DNA of 64,000 nt from Chryseobacterium pennipullorum (GCF_003384725.1 NZ_QNVV01000015.1:54868-118867), one strand, 5' to 3'. Positions 10,101 to 18,934 are shown, counted from the stretch's first letter. A program made the numbers and translations. The notes: generated by a model from the letters alone, not told the origin.

Positions 10101-13100
10101 GTACTTTTACCGATCCCTGATGTTTGGTGGGAATGGATGATGAATTATAGGGTATGGGAAGCCAACCGCGAAATTTTCCTCTATCCTGAAAATTATCTCG
10201 ATCCGGCTTTCCGCAGCTCCAAAACCGATCTGTTTAAACAACTGGAAAATGACCTAAAGCAAAACGATATTACCGATGGCAATGTAACATCGGCGTATAT
10301 GAAATACTTGGAAGGCTTTGCAGAATTGGCAAAACTGGTGTATGTAGATGCCTATTATTGTAGGGTTTCTGACGATACCCGAGATAATCAGCCCACCTTG
10401 TTTTTGTTTGCGCGCACCGCTACCAATCCATATACCTATTACTATATCACAAGGGAAAGCGAAGGCACCTGGTCACAATGGATTAAAATTGATCTGGCCA
10501 TTAATGCCGTACAAATTACACCGGTTTATGCCTTTAATAAGTTGTTCCTGTTTTGGGTAGAACAGAGTGTTGCGATCGATAAAACACCGAATACCACTAC
10601 CGAAAACATTGTGAAGGCCTCGATAAACTATACGTTTTATAATTTTCAGAATCAATGGGTACCGGCACAATCACTGGTAAAAGACTATATTATTGATGTT
10701 AGTCCAAGTGCTTATAGAACAGCAAATAATAAACTTTTTCCAGACAATTTCTTCGACCCCAATAGTCTTTGGTGGAATAAATTATATCCGCTCAAAATAC
10801 AACAGGATAGTTTCTGGGAAATTACCAATGGCGGTAATCGATTTGAACAATTAGTGATTGCCTTCGGCCCGATGATTGATACTACGGTGCAGTATCCGCA
10901 ACCTGCCAATAATCCACCGAATGATTCCAATCCGGCAGTTCAGATTTTTGAAAATCAATTGTTTGAAACAGGGCAAAACTATAATTATGTCTATAATCTG
11001 GGGTATAAAGGGCAGTTGCCGTTGTTTAAGCCGATTGTTTTAAACGACAGTCTGGATAGCAGTTATTTGGTAAACCCCGACGAAATCCTGTTTTTCGAAA
11101 AAGACAGCGATAAGAGTAATCCTCTGTTTACTCCACAAATCGACGCAACATCGGGACAAATGAACCTGATTAGTACTTCCCGTACGATTTACGATAATGA
11201 TATTGCGGGACAGATTATTACTCCGGCCATTCCAACACCACAAACTTCCTTATCGGACAGTTCATTTATTTCTACCGATGCGGGTATTAATGCGGCCGGT
11301 TCTAAAACGGTTTATAATACGTTGGTAGACTATGGTTATATCGATAGTAGCGGTATGCTGGGACGTTCTGATTATGCGGAAATGCGCACCGACGTGATGA
11401 GCATTTTTGAAGGCGATCCTGGTCAGCTTAAAAAGACACAGTTTGTAATGGGAGTCGTAAACAGGGCCAGTGGTTCCCGCTGGTTATCCCAAAACGTACG
11501 GAATAAAAATTACGGATTGTTTACGATTAAAAACGCCGTAGGAACCTTTGTTTTTTATGGCGACAAAGAAGCGTTTTTAATGGAAGATCCTGATAAAGAT
11601 CCTGTATTTATTTCCGATTTGTTGTTTAATGCCGACACTATGTTTTTGGAAACATCGTTCCTTTCCTCGGGCGCCGGTATCGATGCCAGTGGATCCAGCC
11701 AGATTTATAATAATCTGATTGATTACGGGTATTTTACAGCCGACGGACAACTGGAACGTGGTACAACAATTAGCGATCTGACTAAGGCGCTCAATGAGAT
11801 GCTGGAAGGACAACCGAATAAAGCCGATAAGGTTGATTCAGTTCTGGATATATTAACCAATCAACCGCTGTTTTATAATACTGATTTTATTTCTGACAGT
11901 GCCGGGATTAATGCCAATGGTTCTAAAAATATTTTTGATCAGCTTATGCAGGCCGGGTATCTCGATAAAAACGGCCGTTTAATGACGGATATTGATTTTA
12001 ATGAGTTAACCGGTGAGCTTTACGATATTCTGGAAGGGCAACCGGATATCGATAAAAAAGTACGTTTTGTGGTACAGGTGTTGTATCAGGCAGAATACCC
12101 GTCGTCTATCGGATTCTTCCGAAGTTTGAACACCACTCCTTATGCTTGCGAATATAATTTTAAAGCGATACGTCTTACCACAGGAGCTATTCATAATCTC
12201 AGTGCCCGTATCTTTTCCGGTGGTGTCGGCAAACTGTTGTCACTCGAAAGTCAATTGATCCCGGTGGATCCGGAATTGCCTTTTAACAGGTTTGGTTTTG
12301 AAGAGCCATATGTTGTCGCTCCTGAAGCTCCCGATGGTGGACAGGTCGATTTTAACGGGGCGTATGAATTGTATTATTGGGAATTGTTTTTCCACGCGCC
12401 CATGTATATTGCCAATTTATTAAAGACAAATCAGGTATTTGATCAGGCTGAAAAATGGTACAAATATATTTACGATCCAACGGCGGCGCCTTATCTGGTA
12501 GAGGCAGATTCTTTTGTGTGTGCCACGATAGGAGTTACCGATTCGAGTCGTATTTACCGCGTTTTACTGGATAATAAATGGATTGATAGCGAAGGATATG
12601 TGAGCAGTAAATTTACAGCCAAAACCAATCTGAATTCGATTCTTTCTTTCCTTCAGCCGGTACAGATTCAATCGGTAAAAAATGTATTGCTCAACCATCA
12701 GGTAGCGCGAGATATATGCCGCGTATGGCAGTTTAATCCTTTCCGGAACCATACGGTAGCTTCGTTGCTCGAAAACATTACGAACGCCAAACAAATTGCG
12801 GCCTACAATCAATATCCGTTCGATCCGCATGCTATTGCCCGTTTGCGTATTGGCGCCTACGAAAAAACAATGGTAATGCAATATATCGATAACCTTATTA
12901 AATGGGGCGATTGGTATTTTTCGCAGTACACCTGGGAGAGTAATACCATGGCGAATATGTTGTACATCTACGCTTATAATTTACTGGGGCCAAAACCGGA
13001 AGATCTTGGACCGTGTCAGGCTGAGGATCCGGCGAATTTTAACGACATTGTGGCTCAATACGGCGACAATATACCACAGTTTAAAATTACCCTCGAAGAT

Positions 13101-15347
13101 CATGTGGGAAGTAGTTCCAGCGGATTAAATTTCCAACCGTATAACGATATTGATGCTTATTTCTGTGTACCGGAAAATGACAAACTCGAACAATACTGGG
13201 ATACTGTTGTCGATCGGCTTTATAAAATAAACAACAGCTTAAATATTAATGGAATACCACAACCATTGCAATTATTCGAACCGCCTATCGATCCTGGTTT
13301 ATTGGCACGTGCTGCGGCAAGCGGAGGTAATCCGTTAAGTATTATAACGAACAATGCTGCTATTCCGGCTTATCGCTTTGAGTATCTTATCGATCGGGTA
13401 AAAAATATAGCTTCTACATTAAGTCAGTTGGGATCCGGTTTATTAAGTGCACTGGAACGTAAAGACGATTCAGCACTGGCCAAATTACAGGCCACACAGC
13501 AAAATGTGCTGCTTAATCTTAACACAATGATTAAAGAACAGGAGATCGAAGAAGCCAAACAAAACATCGCCGGTTTGCAGCAAAATCTGTTAAGTGCTCA
13601 AAATCGTGAACAATTTTACCAACAGCAGTACGACGAAAACCTGAGTCCTCTTGAAATCGCCAGCCTTTCGTTACAAGGTGCAGCTATTTATCCCGAATCG
13701 GTTTCAATTGGAATTAACGGAATTTCGATTGCCGGTTATCTGGCACCGAATATCTTTGGTTTTGCCGATGGAGGGATGAAGTTCGGAGATGCCATTAATG
13801 CGGGCGCTCAGATTGCACAAACGACTTCGTCTATTTTAAACCAGAGTGCCGGAATTATTGCGACGACTGCTCAGTATAACAGACGACGTGACGACTGGAA
13901 GCTGCAACAGCAAACAGCAACCTATGATGTGGCTCAAATTCAGGATCAGATTAATTCGGCTAATGCGCAACTACTAATCAACCAGCAGAATCTGGTGATT
14001 CATAAAAAAACAATTGATCAGGAGAATGCCTATGAACAATTCCTGACGACTCGTTTTACGAATATGGATTTCTATTCGTGGATGATCAGCCGATTGTCAA
14101 CCATTTATTTCCAATCGTATCAGCTTACGCTGGGAATGGCGTTGGCAGCACAATCGGCTTATCAGAATGAGCTGAACAGTACCGAACAGTTTATTCAGTT
14201 CGATTATTGGGATACTCTTCACAAAGGACTGTTGTCGGGCGAAGCTTTATTATTATCGTTACAACAAATGGAACGCAGTTATGTGTTGAAAAACACACGT
14301 ACTTTCGAAATTGAAAAGACGATTTCCTTGCTACAACTGGATCCGTTACAGTTTATGGAATTTAAAACAGGACTTCATTCGGGAGTAAAAGGAACGCTTC
14401 GTTTTAAACTTTCGGAACAGTTGTTCGATTTTGATTTCCCGGGACAGTATCTGCGTAAAATCAAAACGATCTCGGTATCGATTCCTGCTGTGGTAGGGCC
14501 TTATCAAAATATTAATGCGGTATTGCGACAAACCAAAAATTATACCGTGATGGAACCTAAAATCAATGCGGTTAAATATGTTATGGATCCGGTTAATAAT
14601 CCCGATCCGGGTAATGTACGGGTAGACTGGATTCCCAACCAGAAAATCGCACTTTCCAAAGGTATGGACGATAATGGTTTGTTTGTGCTCAACTTTAACG
14701 ATAGCATGTATCTGCCGTTTGAAGGAACCGGTGCTGTTTCGGAATGGGAATTAAACCTGCCGCCGGAAACCAATCATTTCGATTTTAATTCAATATCCGA
14801 CATTATCGTAAAAATCAGCTATACGGCTTACGAAGATATGGGACAGTTTGCCACCGATGTAAAAAATCAGCTGCAATCCCAGAATCCACCGTATCCATAT
14901 CAGGTAGCCAAGCAAATTGTATTGCAACAGGCTTTTAGTGCTAACTGGTATCAGTTTATGCATCCGCAACCGAATCCGGTAACGCAATCGATGGCGTTTA
15001 GTTTAACCGATGCTATTGTGCTGCCAAACCTTAAAAAGGTAGCACTACAATCGGTAACAGTAGTGGTGCAAACTCAAAATAATACAACGGTTTCCGATAA
15101 ACAGGAGGGTAGCTTTTTAACCTTAAAACAATCGGATAAAAGCGATCTGAGCGTTCCGATAACGAATAATGTAGGAACGGTTGCACTTAGCGGGCCTTTT
15201 GAGGCAGAAACAGCAGAACTTCTATTTACAATCGCCAATACACCGGATGAATTGCTTACGGCCGATAAGAAACAACTTGATCCGAACAGATTAACCGGAC
15301 TGCTCATTATTATTAACTATACATCTAATGTATTTGCAAAACAATAA
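7182..15347 (+). CDS. TcA-like toxin translocation subunit
   Basis: This is the pore and injection subunit of a Tc toxin. The N-terminus has the VRP1-type motif with CDCPEC followed by SVLGPAAYFVDLM (about 175-192). A helical shell and neuraminidase-like region follow. A long coiled coil (about 2090-2155) precedes a glycine/alanine-rich hydrophobic segment (about 2155-2225), which matches the pore-forming part, and more coiled coil. A TcB-binding domain ends the protein (about 2400-2721). The length of 2721 residues is usual for TcA or slightly long. Four copies of a 60-70 residue module begin near residues 1359, 1490, 1566 and 1775; they are extra compared with the Photorhabdus subunit as I know it. 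The gene starts 30 bp after the TcB-TcC stop, so the two are probably co-transcribed. No signal peptide is seen. Confidence 0.93.
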   Translation: MEVKQLIHKFYEVNPDIDLLTANLHMEETLASIKLPKTKSRTTATDMVEQLKQVARVVRLHPEAQAGNKLTADVMVTLYEKFDGLNSAHDIVRQSREVFVKQYTDAFGCAEVASEVYRRATEVTNNVANLTNAILNMSTPLSKAISTSSVSEEVTEYFTGLVGYQELFGSLNYCDCPECKSVLGPAAYFVDLMRIVQKYITEPNTATIPHASTLAVRRPDLGTIPLTCEKTNTIVPYLQIIIERLEQSLSTSWKISGTTDLYKQLAATYYPFNLPFLQPLSSIRIYLEELKTTLGDIFACQQLTGPQLAAEQLQTTLEGWNLLKTATVDTAKLQTYFGVTKLDDLNSFTVFSKQTDLLVTQVQDLLYQNLSGSEITAGLNGQFFINKGLAKPIVVGNTDSVNTIDNLTPTALDQINRYLRLTLLSEWSFDDLDWALHALNNGTPEINESILQLVPKLQQLVTRMNSDVATVSTYLFDLKTYGMGNDPAQSTAPFDIVFNTGQTALYHPKNSATEAYPLNKTYLDTPLSWEYASNSGNNPANAVRVASALGVSQNDLQLLVSALYTATPTIVLNVPTISALSRHVGLAGYFKLSIQDYLSFLSLSGKVQLVFTIDELTALIDNKETLATVTRLTFEDLNYTVNAVVSPTVNILYYPDKSEAWLKTLPILIPASDSEDDQLIKLYEQVGAFFGIPSSLAQSVLGLTVTNPLSIFLNPDTTNAIKALSLISRWLVWVEKTGVSQDLLDNIAVSKAAYGITDTTKLTFANSIVLLQFQFFTGIYNDVNNRFSDYMTAITGNKNDVAAAILSEATGWDKSIITALYALKYTNQVDRLYSMQAVITLLNKTGLNLDAFQGLLSLAGKGVADWDTFVAQENKLLTAIQARYNIGSDWNQLAVQIGGKTASAQRDALIGATIFALRSADDTAYIQNTRDLHDYLLIDVDMSDVAQISYIKEALNAIQLYMNRCRSKLEAGVVLLPIPDVWWEWMMNYRVWEANREIFLYPENYLDPAFRSSKTDLFKQLENDLKQNDITDGNVTSAYMKYLEGFAELAKLVYVDAYYCRVSDDTRDNQPTLFLFARTATNPYTYYYITRESEGTWSQWIKIDLAINAVQITPVYAFNKLFLFWVEQSVAIDKTPNTTTENIVKASINYTFYNFQNQWVPAQSLVKDYIIDVSPSAYRTANNKLFPDNFFDPNSLWWNKLYPLKIQQDSFWEITNGGNRFEQLVIAFGPMIDTTVQYPQPANNPPNDSNPAVQIFENQLFETGQNYNYVYNLGYKGQLPLFKPIVLNDSLDSSYLVNPDEILFFEKDSDKSNPLFTPQIDATSGQMNLISTSRTIYDNDIAGQIITPAIPTPQTSLSDSSFISTDAGINAAGSKTVYNTLVDYGYIDSSGMLGRSDYAEMRTDVMSIFEGDPGQLKKTQFVMGVVNRASGSRWLSQNVRNKNYGLFTIKNAVGTFVFYGDKEAFLMEDPDKDPVFISDLLFNADTMFLETSFLSSGAGIDASGSSQIYNNLIDYGYFTADGQLERGTTISDLTKALNEMLEGQPNKADKVDSVLDILTNQPLFYNTDFISDSAGINANGSKNIFDQLMQAGYLDKNGRLMTDIDFNELTGELYDILEGQPDIDKKVRFVVQVLYQAEYPSSIGFFRSLNTTPYACEYNFKAIRLTTGAIHNLSARIFSGGVGKLLSLESQLIPVDPELPFNRFGFEEPYVVAPEAPDGGQVDFNGAYELYYWELFFHAPMYIANLLKTNQVFDQAEKWYKYIYDPTAAPYLVEADSFVCATIGVTDSSRIYRVLLDNKWIDSEGYVSSKFTAKTNLNSILSFLQPVQIQSVKNVLLNHQVARDICRVWQFNPFRNHTVASLLENITNAKQIAAYNQYPFDPHAIARLRIGAYEKTMVMQYIDNLIKWGDWYFSQYTWESNTMANMLYIYAYNLLGPKPEDLGPCQAEDPANFNDIVAQYGDNIPQFKITLEDHVGSSSSGLNFQPYNDIDAYFCVPENDKLEQYWDTVVDRLYKINNSLNINGIPQPLQLFEPPIDPGLLARAAASGGNPLSIITNNAAIPAYRFEYLIDRVKNIASTLSQLGSGLLSALERKDDSALAKLQATQQNVLLNLNTMIKEQEIEEAKQNIAGLQQNLLSAQNREQFYQQQYDENLSPLEIASLSLQGAAIYPESVSIGINGISIAGYLAPNIFGFADGGMKFGDAINAGAQIAQTTSSILNQSAGIIATTAQYNRRRDDWKLQQQTATYDVAQIQDQINSANAQLLINQQNLVIHKKTIDQENAYEQFLTTRFTNMDFYSWMISRLSTIYFQSYQLTLGMALAAQSAYQNELNSTEQFIQFDYWDTLHKGLLSGEALLLSLQQMERSYVLKNTRTFEIEKTISLLQLDPLQFMEFKTGLHSGVKGTLRFKLSEQLFDFDFPGQYLRKIKTISVSIPAVVGPYQNINAVLRQTKNYTVMEPKINAVKYVMDPVNNPDPGNVRVDWIPNQKIALSKGMDDNGLFVLNFNDSMYLPFEGTGAVSEWELNLPPETNHFDFNSISDIIVKISYTAYEDMGQFATDVKNQLQSQNPPYPYQVAKQIVLQQAFSANWYQFMHPQPNPVTQSMAFSLTDAIVLPNLKKVALQSVTVVVQTQNNTTVSDKQEGSFLTLKQSDKSDLSVPITNNVGTVALSGPFEAETAELLFTIANTPDELLTADKKQLDPNRLTGLLIIINYTSNVFAKQ

Positions 15348-15389
15348 AATTCATCATCAACTAAATATTAACCTTTAAACTTTTAAATT

Positions 15390-17543
15390 ATGGCATGGGA
15401 AGAATGCGTAACATCAATTAGGGCGAACCTTGACCCTAACGCAAAAGAAGTAAATCAGGTAATCTGGACAGGGCCAAACGCACAGGTTACAGAAGAGAAT
15501 CTGGAAACCGACAGTTTTTCGGCGAGTAAGCCGTTTGCCTTGATTTGTCCAGACCGTCACTGTCAGGATTATGGCGATTTTTCGCCTCAGGCACACGCTT
15601 TATGTAACTGTAAAGACGTGAACGGAAACCCAATTCCGGATTGTGTCCCTAAAAATGTATTATATCCTTATCCGAGTGGTGTTTGTTTGAACATCGACAA
15701 TCCATCGGATTATAGTACCAAACGGGGACGGGCTTGTACTAAGCAAGGCGATAGCTATTATGCATTAACGTGTTTCTGTTGTTGTTCGTGTTATGCGAAC
15801 GGTACCAAAATTGCTGTTCCGACGGGATTCAAAACGATTGAGTATTTTCAAACGGGAGATGAGGTATTAACCGCATCACTGGCAACAGGATCATTGAAAT
15901 GGAATACCGGAAAAGTGGCGTATAGTATGGGTACCGGACCAGACGGACACCAGTCGGCCATGGTATATATGCATTATGGTGACGACGATCGTCAGATTAT
16001 TGTAACTCCGGATCAGTTGTTTTTAATGAGTACCGGAAAATTAAAACGTAGTGATCGGTTGGTTCCGGGTGTGGACGAATTGGTAAATGAGTGGGGAGAC
16101 GCGGTACCGATTCACGAAATCAGTATCGGAGAATATATAGGTGGAGTGCACCATATTTCTACTGCTGCTGCCTTCGATGGGGTTATAGACGGACACTTGT
16201 TATTGTCGGAAGGTGTTGTTTCGGGCGATTTTACCTTACAGGCCAATTCGGGTCAACTTATCGATATGGGTGCAATGGAAGATCATAAAGAATTGCCTAA
16301 AATCGGTTCGGAAGAATATGAGAAAAAGTATTCGCAATTATCGAAAGAATACTACGGCGTAATGCATATTACGGCATTAAGCGACGGAAAAAGAGAAAAA
16401 GTACAGCGTCCGCAAAAATTCTATCTGCATGGCGAACGTTCGATCACTGTTCCGAATACAGCAGCAACGTATCTGGACGATGCTCAGGCAGCGGACGTGT
16501 ACAATAATGCACCGCGTTGGAGTTTTGAAGATATTGGAATGAACAGCTCGCTAATAAAATATGTATTGCGTTTGTTTAAAGGGTTTTTCCCGGAAATCAA
16601 TTTCTATTATGATCAGTCAAACGTGACGCCTAATGCATATGCTTTTGTGTTGATGGATATGCAATACGTGGTGTTAACGGGTGGTTTAACACGTTTAAAA
16701 GGAATGGATCAGGAAGGATTATCGTTTGTATTGGCGCATATGATTTCGACGCTTCAAAAATCAAATCCGATTGGGGCTAATGGCTGGACTTCTGTGGCTA
16801 TGGCCGATTATTACAGTATAGGTTTCCTAATGGATGTTTATTTCGGGAAAAATTTCGGAACCATGTACAATCCTGGAATTAAACAATTGGATACTTCGTT
16901 GTTTAAATATATTTCGCCCGAAAATCAGGCGTATACAAACGATCCGTATCACCCTACAGTAGATACGCGTTTCGATGCACTGGATGCAGGTAAAGCAATG
17001 GATTTCCCACCTGATGGAATTGGTGGTCCAACAGCCGGTGGATTGAAAGTGGTAGGCGTTAAAGCATTCCCGCCAATGGTAGGGGCGTTTAGTTTTGTGA
17101 ATCAGGATATTGACGAAGCAGCATCGGAAGACGCATTCCATTTGTTGGTACAAAACAAAGTGGTGACTGTTGATGGTGAGGTTTCTCCGGACTTTACAGT
17201 GAATACCGACCTGAACTTTTTATTCCCTCATGTTTCGGATGAAAATCAACGCAGCATGATGATCGAACAGGTTCGCAGTAGTCTGATTCACGCGATGGGA
17301 CTTATTCAATTGGAATTTAACGACCTTGTTAATCCGGCTTCGGCTTCCAGCTACCACGATTTTACACTCGATCCGGATGCCCGTATCGGTAGTGTTGTGG
17401 CCAAAACCAATATTCCTGTCGTGGAAATTGCTGCCGAAATTAAACGTGGTGTTAAATATACGTTGACTGCATCAACGAATGTCCGTTCGTATAACGGATC
17501 AACAATTGATTTACAACAACGATCTATTTCTTTTGAAGTCTAA
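15390..17543 (+). CDS. Cysteine-rich Hint-domain protein with degenerate M48-like domain
   Basis: A 717-residue protein 42 bp after the TcA gene. Residues 1-133 are cysteine rich and end in an FCCCSC cluster. C134 starts a Hint (hedgehog/intein) domain: CYANGTKIAVP, then GDEVLTAS, and a late DGHLLL-type block near 270, so self-cleavage is plausible. Residues about 385-540 resemble an M48 metallopeptidase in order: NAYAF (415-419), a VVLTGGL strand, LAHMIST (448-454), and a YHP..TRFDAL block with H521-P522. The zinc motif HExxH is replaced by H450-M-I-S-T454, so catalysis is unlikely. Residues about 581-640 carry the same module found in the TcA and TcB-TcC genes. The role is unknown; a processing, packaging or assembly partner of the toxin is an inference from context. 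Confidence 0.75.
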   Translation: MAWEECVTSIRANLDPNAKEVNQVIWTGPNAQVTEENLETDSFSASKPFALICPDRHCQDYGDFSPQAHALCNCKDVNGNPIPDCVPKNVLYPYPSGVCLNIDNPSDYSTKRGRACTKQGDSYYALTCFCCCSCYANGTKIAVPTGFKTIEYFQTGDEVLTASLATGSLKWNTGKVAYSMGTGPDGHQSAMVYMHYGDDDRQIIVTPDQLFLMSTGKLKRSDRLVPGVDELVNEWGDAVPIHEISIGEYIGGVHHISTAAAFDGVIDGHLLLSEGVVSGDFTLQANSGQLIDMGAMEDHKELPKIGSEEYEKKYSQLSKEYYGVMHITALSDGKREKVQRPQKFYLHGERSITVPNTAATYLDDAQAADVYNNAPRWSFEDIGMNSSLIKYVLRLFKGFFPEINFYYDQSNVTPNAYAFVLMDMQYVVLTGGLTRLKGMDQEGLSFVLAHMISTLQKSNPIGANGWTSVAMADYYSIGFLMDVYFGKNFGTMYNPGIKQLDTSLFKYISPENQAYTNDPYHPTVDTRFDALDAGKAMDFPPDGIGGPTAGGLKVVGVKAFPPMVGAFSFVNQDIDEAASEDAFHLLVQNKVVTVDGEVSPDFTVNTDLNFLFPHVSDENQRSMMIEQVRSSLIHAMGLIQLEFNDLVNPASASSYHDFTLDPDARIGSVVAKTNIPVVEIAAEIKRGVKYTLTASTNVRSYNGSTIDLQQRSISFEV

Positions 17544-17557
17544 AAGAGAGGATTACT

Positions 17558-17590
17558 ATCGCTGCCGGTAATCTTGCCGGCAGCGATTTT
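17558..17590 (+). terminator. Intergenic hairpin with T tract inside the Tc operon
   Basis: Arms ATCGCTGCCGG (17558-17568) and CCGGCAGCGAT (17577-17587) with an 8-nt loop are followed by TTTT. The hairpin lies between the Hint gene and the zinc-ribbon gene. It could end most transcripts and lower expression of the last gene. Confidence 0.65.
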
Positions 17591-17608
17591 AACTAAAAAC
17601 CTGAATCT

Positions 17609-18148
17609 ATGGAATTGAATGAACTAAAAGAAATGACCAACATGAACGAGGCTTGTGTGCGGTTTAGCGAAATTTTGGGATCGTCGAAACCTGTTCCGGA
17701 CGGTGTGTTGTATGCTGCACTTGAGGATGAGGATTATGCACGGAATTTATTACTAGCCCGTAGAAGTCCTGAATTGATGAATATGCTATTGGCCCAACGG
17801 ACCCAATACAGTCCGAAAACAGTTGTTCCACAAGAAGAAAAGCAAAGCGGCTATACCAACCTGCAATTGCTTGAAAAGCTAGGAAAATCAATGTGGAAAT
17901 GGGGTTTGGTTGGCTTTTCTACGGTGACGGAAGAGGTTTATAACAAACGACTGGCGGCCTGTGCTTCGTGTGATCAATTAGAAGAAGCCCCCGATCAATT
18001 GGTGTATAAAATCAGCTTAAAGAAAAATGAAGATAAACGCACCTGCAAAACCTGTGGCTGTGTTGTGGCCAGGAAAGCAAGGTTAACAAACGATACCTGT
18101 CCCCTGGAAGATACCGGAAACCCCGGGTTTAATCGTTGGGGTGAGTAA
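17609..18148 (+). CDS. Small zinc-ribbon-like protein at the end of the Tc operon
   Basis: A 179-residue protein that I do not recognise as a named family. The N-terminal half (about 1-80) is probably helical and acidic. The C-terminal half has paired cysteines suited to binding zinc: C-x-x-C (CASC), then CKTCGC, then a lone CP near the end, followed by the closing motif NPGFNRWGE. Similar CKxCGC...CP...W tails occur in small zinc-ribbon proteins such as the DUF6171 type. No signal peptide or membrane segment is visible. It lies 65 bp after the Hint gene with a hairpin between, and is followed by a strong terminator, so it appears to be the last gene of the toxin operon. A regulatory, chaperone or metal-binding role would be a guess. 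Confidence 0.7.
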   Translation: MELNELKEMTNMNEACVRFSEILGSSKPVPDGVLYAALEDEDYARNLLLARRSPELMNMLLAQRTQYSPKTVVPQEEKQSGYTNLQLLEKLGKSMWKWGLVGFSTVTEEVYNKRLAACASCDQLEEAPDQLVYKISLKKNEDKRTCKTCGCVVARKARLTNDTCPLEDTGNPGFNRWGE

Positions 18149-18189
18149 ACACCATCCCTGCAAAGATTCTTTGCAGGGATGGTGTTTTT
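18148..18189 (+). terminator. Rho-independent terminator of the Tc operon
   Basis: A near-perfect inverted repeat (AACACCATCCCTGCAAAGA and its complement, 18148-18166 and 18168-18186) is followed by TTTTT. It begins at the stop codon of the zinc-ribbon gene. Confidence 0.9.
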
Positions 18190-18200
18190 AATCGATATGA

Positions 18201-18419
18201 ATCGAAAAATACAGTATATTTAAGAAAAAAGTATTTTTCTCTCCACCAGTTGGGAAACTAAAACAAAAAAAAAATCCAGCAAATCTTGAATTTACAGGAA
18301 TTGAATATCGAACTACCAGTGTAAATTCTGTATTAAGAAGTATGTCTCTTGTAACCAATGGATTAGGGGATATAGATAATAAAAAAATGATAAGAAAACA
18401 GCTTATCCCTGTCTGGTAG
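18201..18419 (+). pseudogene. Open 72-codon remnant of unknown origin ending in the tRNA 3' end
   Basis: One frame stays open from just after a TGA at 18198-18200 to a TAG at 18417-18419, although the DNA is AT-rich. Its translation looks protein-like (for example FTGIEYRTTSVNSVLRSMSL). No start codon stands at its head, and the stop codon lies on the 3' end of the tRNA gene. I do not recognise the family. The 3' end of an old integrated gene is one explanation; chance is another. Confidence 0.3.
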
Positions 18420-18488
18420 CCCCACCAGGGATCGAACCTGGATCTAAAGTTTAGGAAACTTTTGTTCTATCCATTGAACTATGGGGCC
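18414..18488 (-). tRNA. tRNA-Arg (anticodon CCT)
   Basis: The reverse strand folds as a cloverleaf. The acceptor arm is GGCCCCA against TGGGGCT with a G-U first pair. The anticodon stem AAAGT/ACTTT encloses the loop TTCCTAA, giving anticodon CCT for AGG codons. The T arm has GGTTCGATCC, and CCA is encoded at 18414-18416. The 3' end faces the Tc locus, the side where islands usually integrate into tRNA genes. Confidence 0.95.
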
Positions 18489-18654
18489 ATTTTATACACT
18501 AATTTACAAATTATTCTGAAACAATTAATGATTAATGATGTCTGGAAAATTAAGGCACTTGTTATTGATGGCATCAATACGTATCATGATCATCTTATTG
18601 TATGTTTCGATGAGGGTAGCCTGTATCCACCGAGCTTTAGCTAAAGCATAAGGT

Positions 18655-18685
18655 ATAAAAGAATCTGCCCTTTAGGGGCAGATTC
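18655..18685 (-). terminator. Hairpin terminator on the minus strand upstream of the tRNA
   Basis: GAATCTGCCC (18661-18670) pairs with GGGCAGATTC (18676-18685). Read on the minus strand it is followed by TTTTAT, so it may insulate the tRNA from readthrough. Confidence 0.5.
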
Positions 18686-18721
18686 AGTAGATAAAACATC
18701 TCATTTTTTTAATTAGACAAC

Positions 18722-18760
18722 AATAAAAAGCACAGCCGACAATGCTGTGCTTAAATTTTT
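18722..18760 (-). terminator. Terminator downstream of the lipoprotein hydrolase gene
   Basis: AAGCACAGC (18728-18736) and GCTGTGCTT (18744-18752) form a stem. T-rich tracts flank it on both strands (CTTTTTATTG on minus, AAATTTTTATT on plus), so it can act in both directions. Confidence 0.7.
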
Positions 18761-18890
18761 ATTTCAAATTTAATTGCAATTTCAATAGTAGTAAGAAAAG
18801 CAAATAAAGTTTCCACTTCGATTATTATTACATAGTAAATGTAGTGATAAATTCAATACGAAATATGAATTAAATGTTAAAATTCACAAG

Positions 18891-18934
18891 TTATCCACAT
18901 TTTATTGTGGATAAGTATTGAGATTTGGGGATAA
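18891..18934. promoter_or_regulatory. Cluster of DnaA-box-like sites
   Basis: TTATCCACA at 18891-18899 and its inverse TGTGGATAA at 18906-18914 both match the DnaA consensus exactly. TGGGGATAA at 18926-18934 differs at one base and starts exactly 20 bp after the second box. The first two also form an inverted repeat. Whether DnaA binds here is an inference. Confidence 0.4.

Noticed and set aside
18462..18644. A 60-codon plus-strand frame
   Set aside because: It starts within the antisense of the tRNA gene and has no family features or RBS.
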